DNA of 32,553 nt from Kineosporia sp. R_H_3 (GTDB lineage: Bacteria > Actinomycetota > Actinomycetes > Actinomycetales > Kineosporiaceae). The DNA lies in assembly GCF_002198675.1 (NCBI RefSeq), contig NZ_MWLL01000213.1, positions 5,071 through 37,623 on the forward strand. Direction: 5' to 3'. The translations under genes and the position numbers were made by a program. The notes under the pieces are model-generated. The model did not search any database. It was not told the origin of the DNA and saw only the letters and a list, made by a program, of their open reading frames with translations. Positions 29,488 to 32,553 of this stretch are shown here, piece after piece (position 1 is the first letter of the stretch; the number at the start of each line of letters is the position of its first letter).

Positions 29488-29499
29488 GTGCGAACGATA
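29475..29499 (-). promoter_or_regulatory. MarR operator overlapping its start codon
   Basis: TCGTTCG (29475-29481) and CGAACGA (29491-29497) are perfect 7-base arms with a 9-base spacer that contains the MarR ATG. The -10-like TATCGT (29499-29494) overlaps the outer arm and ends 6 bases before the ATG. A repressor bound here would cover both the -10 element and the transcription start. Confidence 0.55.
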
Positions 29500-29553
29500 G
29501 CCGCGCGCACGCGCCCCGTCCCCCGAGCGGCGAGAAAGATCGACAAGCGGTCG

Positions 29554-29576
29554 GCACACGTGTGCGGACCGGTCCG
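29554..29576. promoter_or_regulatory. Two adjoining 12-bp palindromes before the amidohydrolase
   Basis: GCACACGTGTGC (29554-29565) and CGGACCGGTCCG (29565-29576) share one base and lie about 72 bases upstream of the amidohydrolase ATG, in its probable promoter region. No regulator can be named. Confidence 0.4.
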
Positions 29577-29647
29577 TGCCAGGGTGTCCTGCGGTGCCGC
29601 CAAGGCCCCGAGGTCCTCCACCCCGCTGCCGGAAGGGCGGTCCCGCG

Positions 29648-30919
29648 ATGGCCGACGGTCTCCTCGTCCTCACCGCCGACCGGGTCTTCGACTCCGCGAC
29701 CGGACGCTGTGCCCCCGACCTGGCGGTCGTCTGCAGCGGTGCACAGGTCGACGCGGTCGTCCCGGTGGCGCAGGCACCCGCGGACGGCGACGTCGTCCGC
29801 GGCGGGCCGGTGCGCCGGCTCGACCTGCCCGGCCACACCCTGCTGCCCGGGCTCGTCGACTGCCACACCCACCTCGTCGGCGAGGCCGAGAGCGGCCAGG
29901 GGTACGCGCACCTGGTGACCCGCAGCAGCGCCCAGGAGGTGCTCGTCGGGGTCGAGAACGCGCGGCGGACCCTGCGCGCGGGCTTCACGACCGTGCGGGA
30001 CGTCGGCAGCTTCCGGGCCTTCGCGGACGTCGCCCTGCGCGACGCGGTGGCCGCCGGCTGGGTCGAGGGACCGCGGATGCTCTGCGCCGGCGCGTACGTC
30101 ACGTGCCCCGGCGGTGCCGGGGACGTCACCGGGCTGGCCGTGGACGTCGACGCGGTCGTGCCCGCGGAGCTGCGGTTCGGCGTCTGCTCCGGGCCGGACG
30201 CCGTGCGCGCCACGGTGCGCCGGGTGCTCGGGCGCGGCGCGGACGTCGTCAAGGTGCTCGCCACCGGCGCGGTGCTCACGGCCGGCACGGCCCCCGGGGC
30301 ACCCGAGCTGACGGCGGCGGAGATCGCCGCCGCCGTCGAGGTCGCCACCGACCACGGCACGCACGTCGCGGCGCACGCGCACGGCGCCGAGGGGATCCGG
30401 CGCGCGGTGCTCGCAGGGGTGCGCTCGGTCGAGCACGGCTCGCTGCTCGACGCCGGCACCGTCGCCCTCATGGCCGAGCACGGGACCTACCTCGTCGCCG
30501 ACCTCTACGACGGCGACTGGATCCTCGAGCAGGGGCCGCGGCTGGGGTTCTCCGAGGAGGTCATGCGCAAGACCCGGGACACGACCCAGGCGCAGCGCGA
30601 CGGCTTCGCGGCGGCCGTCGACGCCGGGGTGCGGATCGCCTACGGCACCGACTCGGGGGTCTACCCGCACGGGGACAACGGGCGCCAGCTCGCCTACTAC
30701 GTGCGGCACGGCCTGACCCCGGCGCAGGCGCTGCTCAGCGCGACCCGGTGGGCCGCCGAGCTGCTCGGGCTCGAGCACGAGATCGGCCGCCTCGCACCGG
30801 GCCTGGCGGCCGACGTCGTCGCGGTGCCCGGTGACCCCACGGTCGACGTGACCGGGTGCGAGCGGCCGGCGCTCGTCGTCCGGGCCGGCCGCGTCGTCCT
30901 GGGCCCCGTGGCCGGCTGA
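29648..30919 (+). CDS. Metal-dependent amidohydrolase (imidazolonepropionase/prolidase-like)
   Basis: This 423-residue amidohydrolase-superfamily enzyme has a TIM-barrel core. Metal and catalytic motifs are LVDCHTHLVGE (His76-x-His78), DVVKVLATGA with the Lys that is commonly carboxylated, AAHAHG and SVEHGS supplying two His, and AYGTDSGVYPHG with the catalytic Asp. The N-terminal and C-terminal strands (GLLVLTADRVFDS; ADVVAVPGDPT...VVRAGRVVL) form the usual beta-sandwich. The subgroup includes Xaa-Pro dipeptidases/prolidases and imidazolonepropionases; GTDSGVYPHG favours the prolidase-like group. ATG 29648 is preceded by GGAAGG about 11 bases upstream. The gene stands alone, closed by a hairpin shared with the convergent regulator gene. 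Confidence 0.87.
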   Translation: MADGLLVLTADRVFDSATGRCAPDLAVVCSGAQVDAVVPVAQAPADGDVVRGGPVRRLDLPGHTLLPGLVDCHTHLVGEAESGQGYAHLVTRSSAQEVLVGVENARRTLRAGFTTVRDVGSFRAFADVALRDAVAAGWVEGPRMLCAGAYVTCPGGAGDVTGLAVDVDAVVPAELRFGVCSGPDAVRATVRRVLGRGADVVKVLATGAVLTAGTAPGAPELTAAEIAAAVEVATDHGTHVAAHAHGAEGIRRAVLAGVRSVEHGSLLDAGTVALMAEHGTYLVADLYDGDWILEQGPRLGFSEEVMRKTRDTTQAQRDGFAAAVDAGVRIAYGTDSGVYPHGDNGRQLAYYVRHGLTPAQALLSATRWAAELLGLEHEIGRLAPGLAADVVAVPGDPTVDVTGCERPALVVRAGRVVLGPVAG

Positions 30920-30946
30920 ACCGGTCGGCCGCGCAGCCGGCCGGTT
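30919..30946. terminator. Bidirectional hairpin between convergent genes
   Basis: AACCGGTCGGC (30919-30929) pairs with GCCGGCCGGTT (30936-30946) with one T-G position, giving an 11-bp stem and a 6-base loop. It begins at the amidohydrolase stop and ends 7 bases before the stop of the convergent CsoR-like gene, so it can serve both. Confidence 0.7.
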
Positions 30947-30953
30947 GGCCGCG

Positions 30954-32553
<1,600 letters not shown>

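Noticed and set aside
27415-30834. A 1139-codon plus-strand and an 1105-codon minus-strand open frame over the antiporter-MarR-amidohydrolase region
   Set aside because: Both cross several well-supported genes in other frames and have low-complexity products; they are third-position GC artefacts.

Overview
The window is very GC-rich, coding-dense DNA with GTG/ATG starts and third-position G/C, and its gene content points to a motile member of the Actinomycetota. Indicators are an actinobacterial-type flagellar export operon, a DUF222-HNH (13E12-type) protein, a HisN-type histidinol phosphatase, a TM0106-type nuclease-helicase and CsoR/Rrf2-class regulators. A flagellated micrococcalean or kineosporialean lineage (Cellulomonas- or Kineococcus-like) would fit, but the genus cannot be fixed from the sequence alone. 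I see no tRNA, rRNA, CRISPR array, prophage or insertion sequence.

Layout. (1) 67-6140, plus strand: fliL-fliM-fliN-fliO-fliP-fliQ-fliR-flhB, the C-ring switch proteins and the export gate, tightly packed and ending at flhB without flhA. (2) 6158-7866: a questin-oxidase-like gene behind a MerR/SoxR-type promoter, divergent from a small HEAT-repeat protein. (3) 7905-10088: a 37-residue one-helix membrane protein and a DUF222-HNH protein. (4) 10357-13270, minus strand: DUF2087 protein, a DUF429-RelA/SpoT fusion, an internally deleted P-loop kinase-like protein and a zinc-ribbon protein. (5) 13319-14412: two DUF2231 membrane paralogues. (6) 14661-18444: hisN, an unknown membrane protein, an EamA transporter with its GntR regulator, and an Rrf2 regulator. 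(7) 18555-20605: zinc alcohol dehydrogenase and short-chain dehydrogenase, translationally coupled and closed by a strong hairpin. (8) 20810-23502: PfpI/DJ-1 protein, a cysteine-rich small protein, a TetR regulator and ferritin. (9) 23518-29487: ChaB-like protein, a large nuclease-helicase, a CPA1 antiporter and its MarR regulator. (10) 29648-32553: amidohydrolase, a CstR/CsoR-like regulator, and a secreted M15-like peptidase with two peptidoglycan-binding repeats, cut by a fold-back inverted repeat at the window edge.

How it works together. Only the flagellar block is one machine: FliL supports the stator, FliM/FliN form the switch, and FliOPQR with FlhB form the export channel. The rest is small stress, redox and envelope units, each with its own regulator or visible operator (SoxR-type, GntR, TetR-type, MarR, CsoR-type). 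About a dozen first genes have an xAxxxT hexamer ending 6-7 bases before the start codon, so leaderless transcription seems to be common here.

The most unusual item is the minus-strand operon at 10357-12891. A DUF429 RNase H-fold domain is fused to a (p)ppGpp-synthetase-like domain, key residues of both domains are substituted, and the fusion is followed by a P-loop protein that lacks the segment after its Walker A motif.
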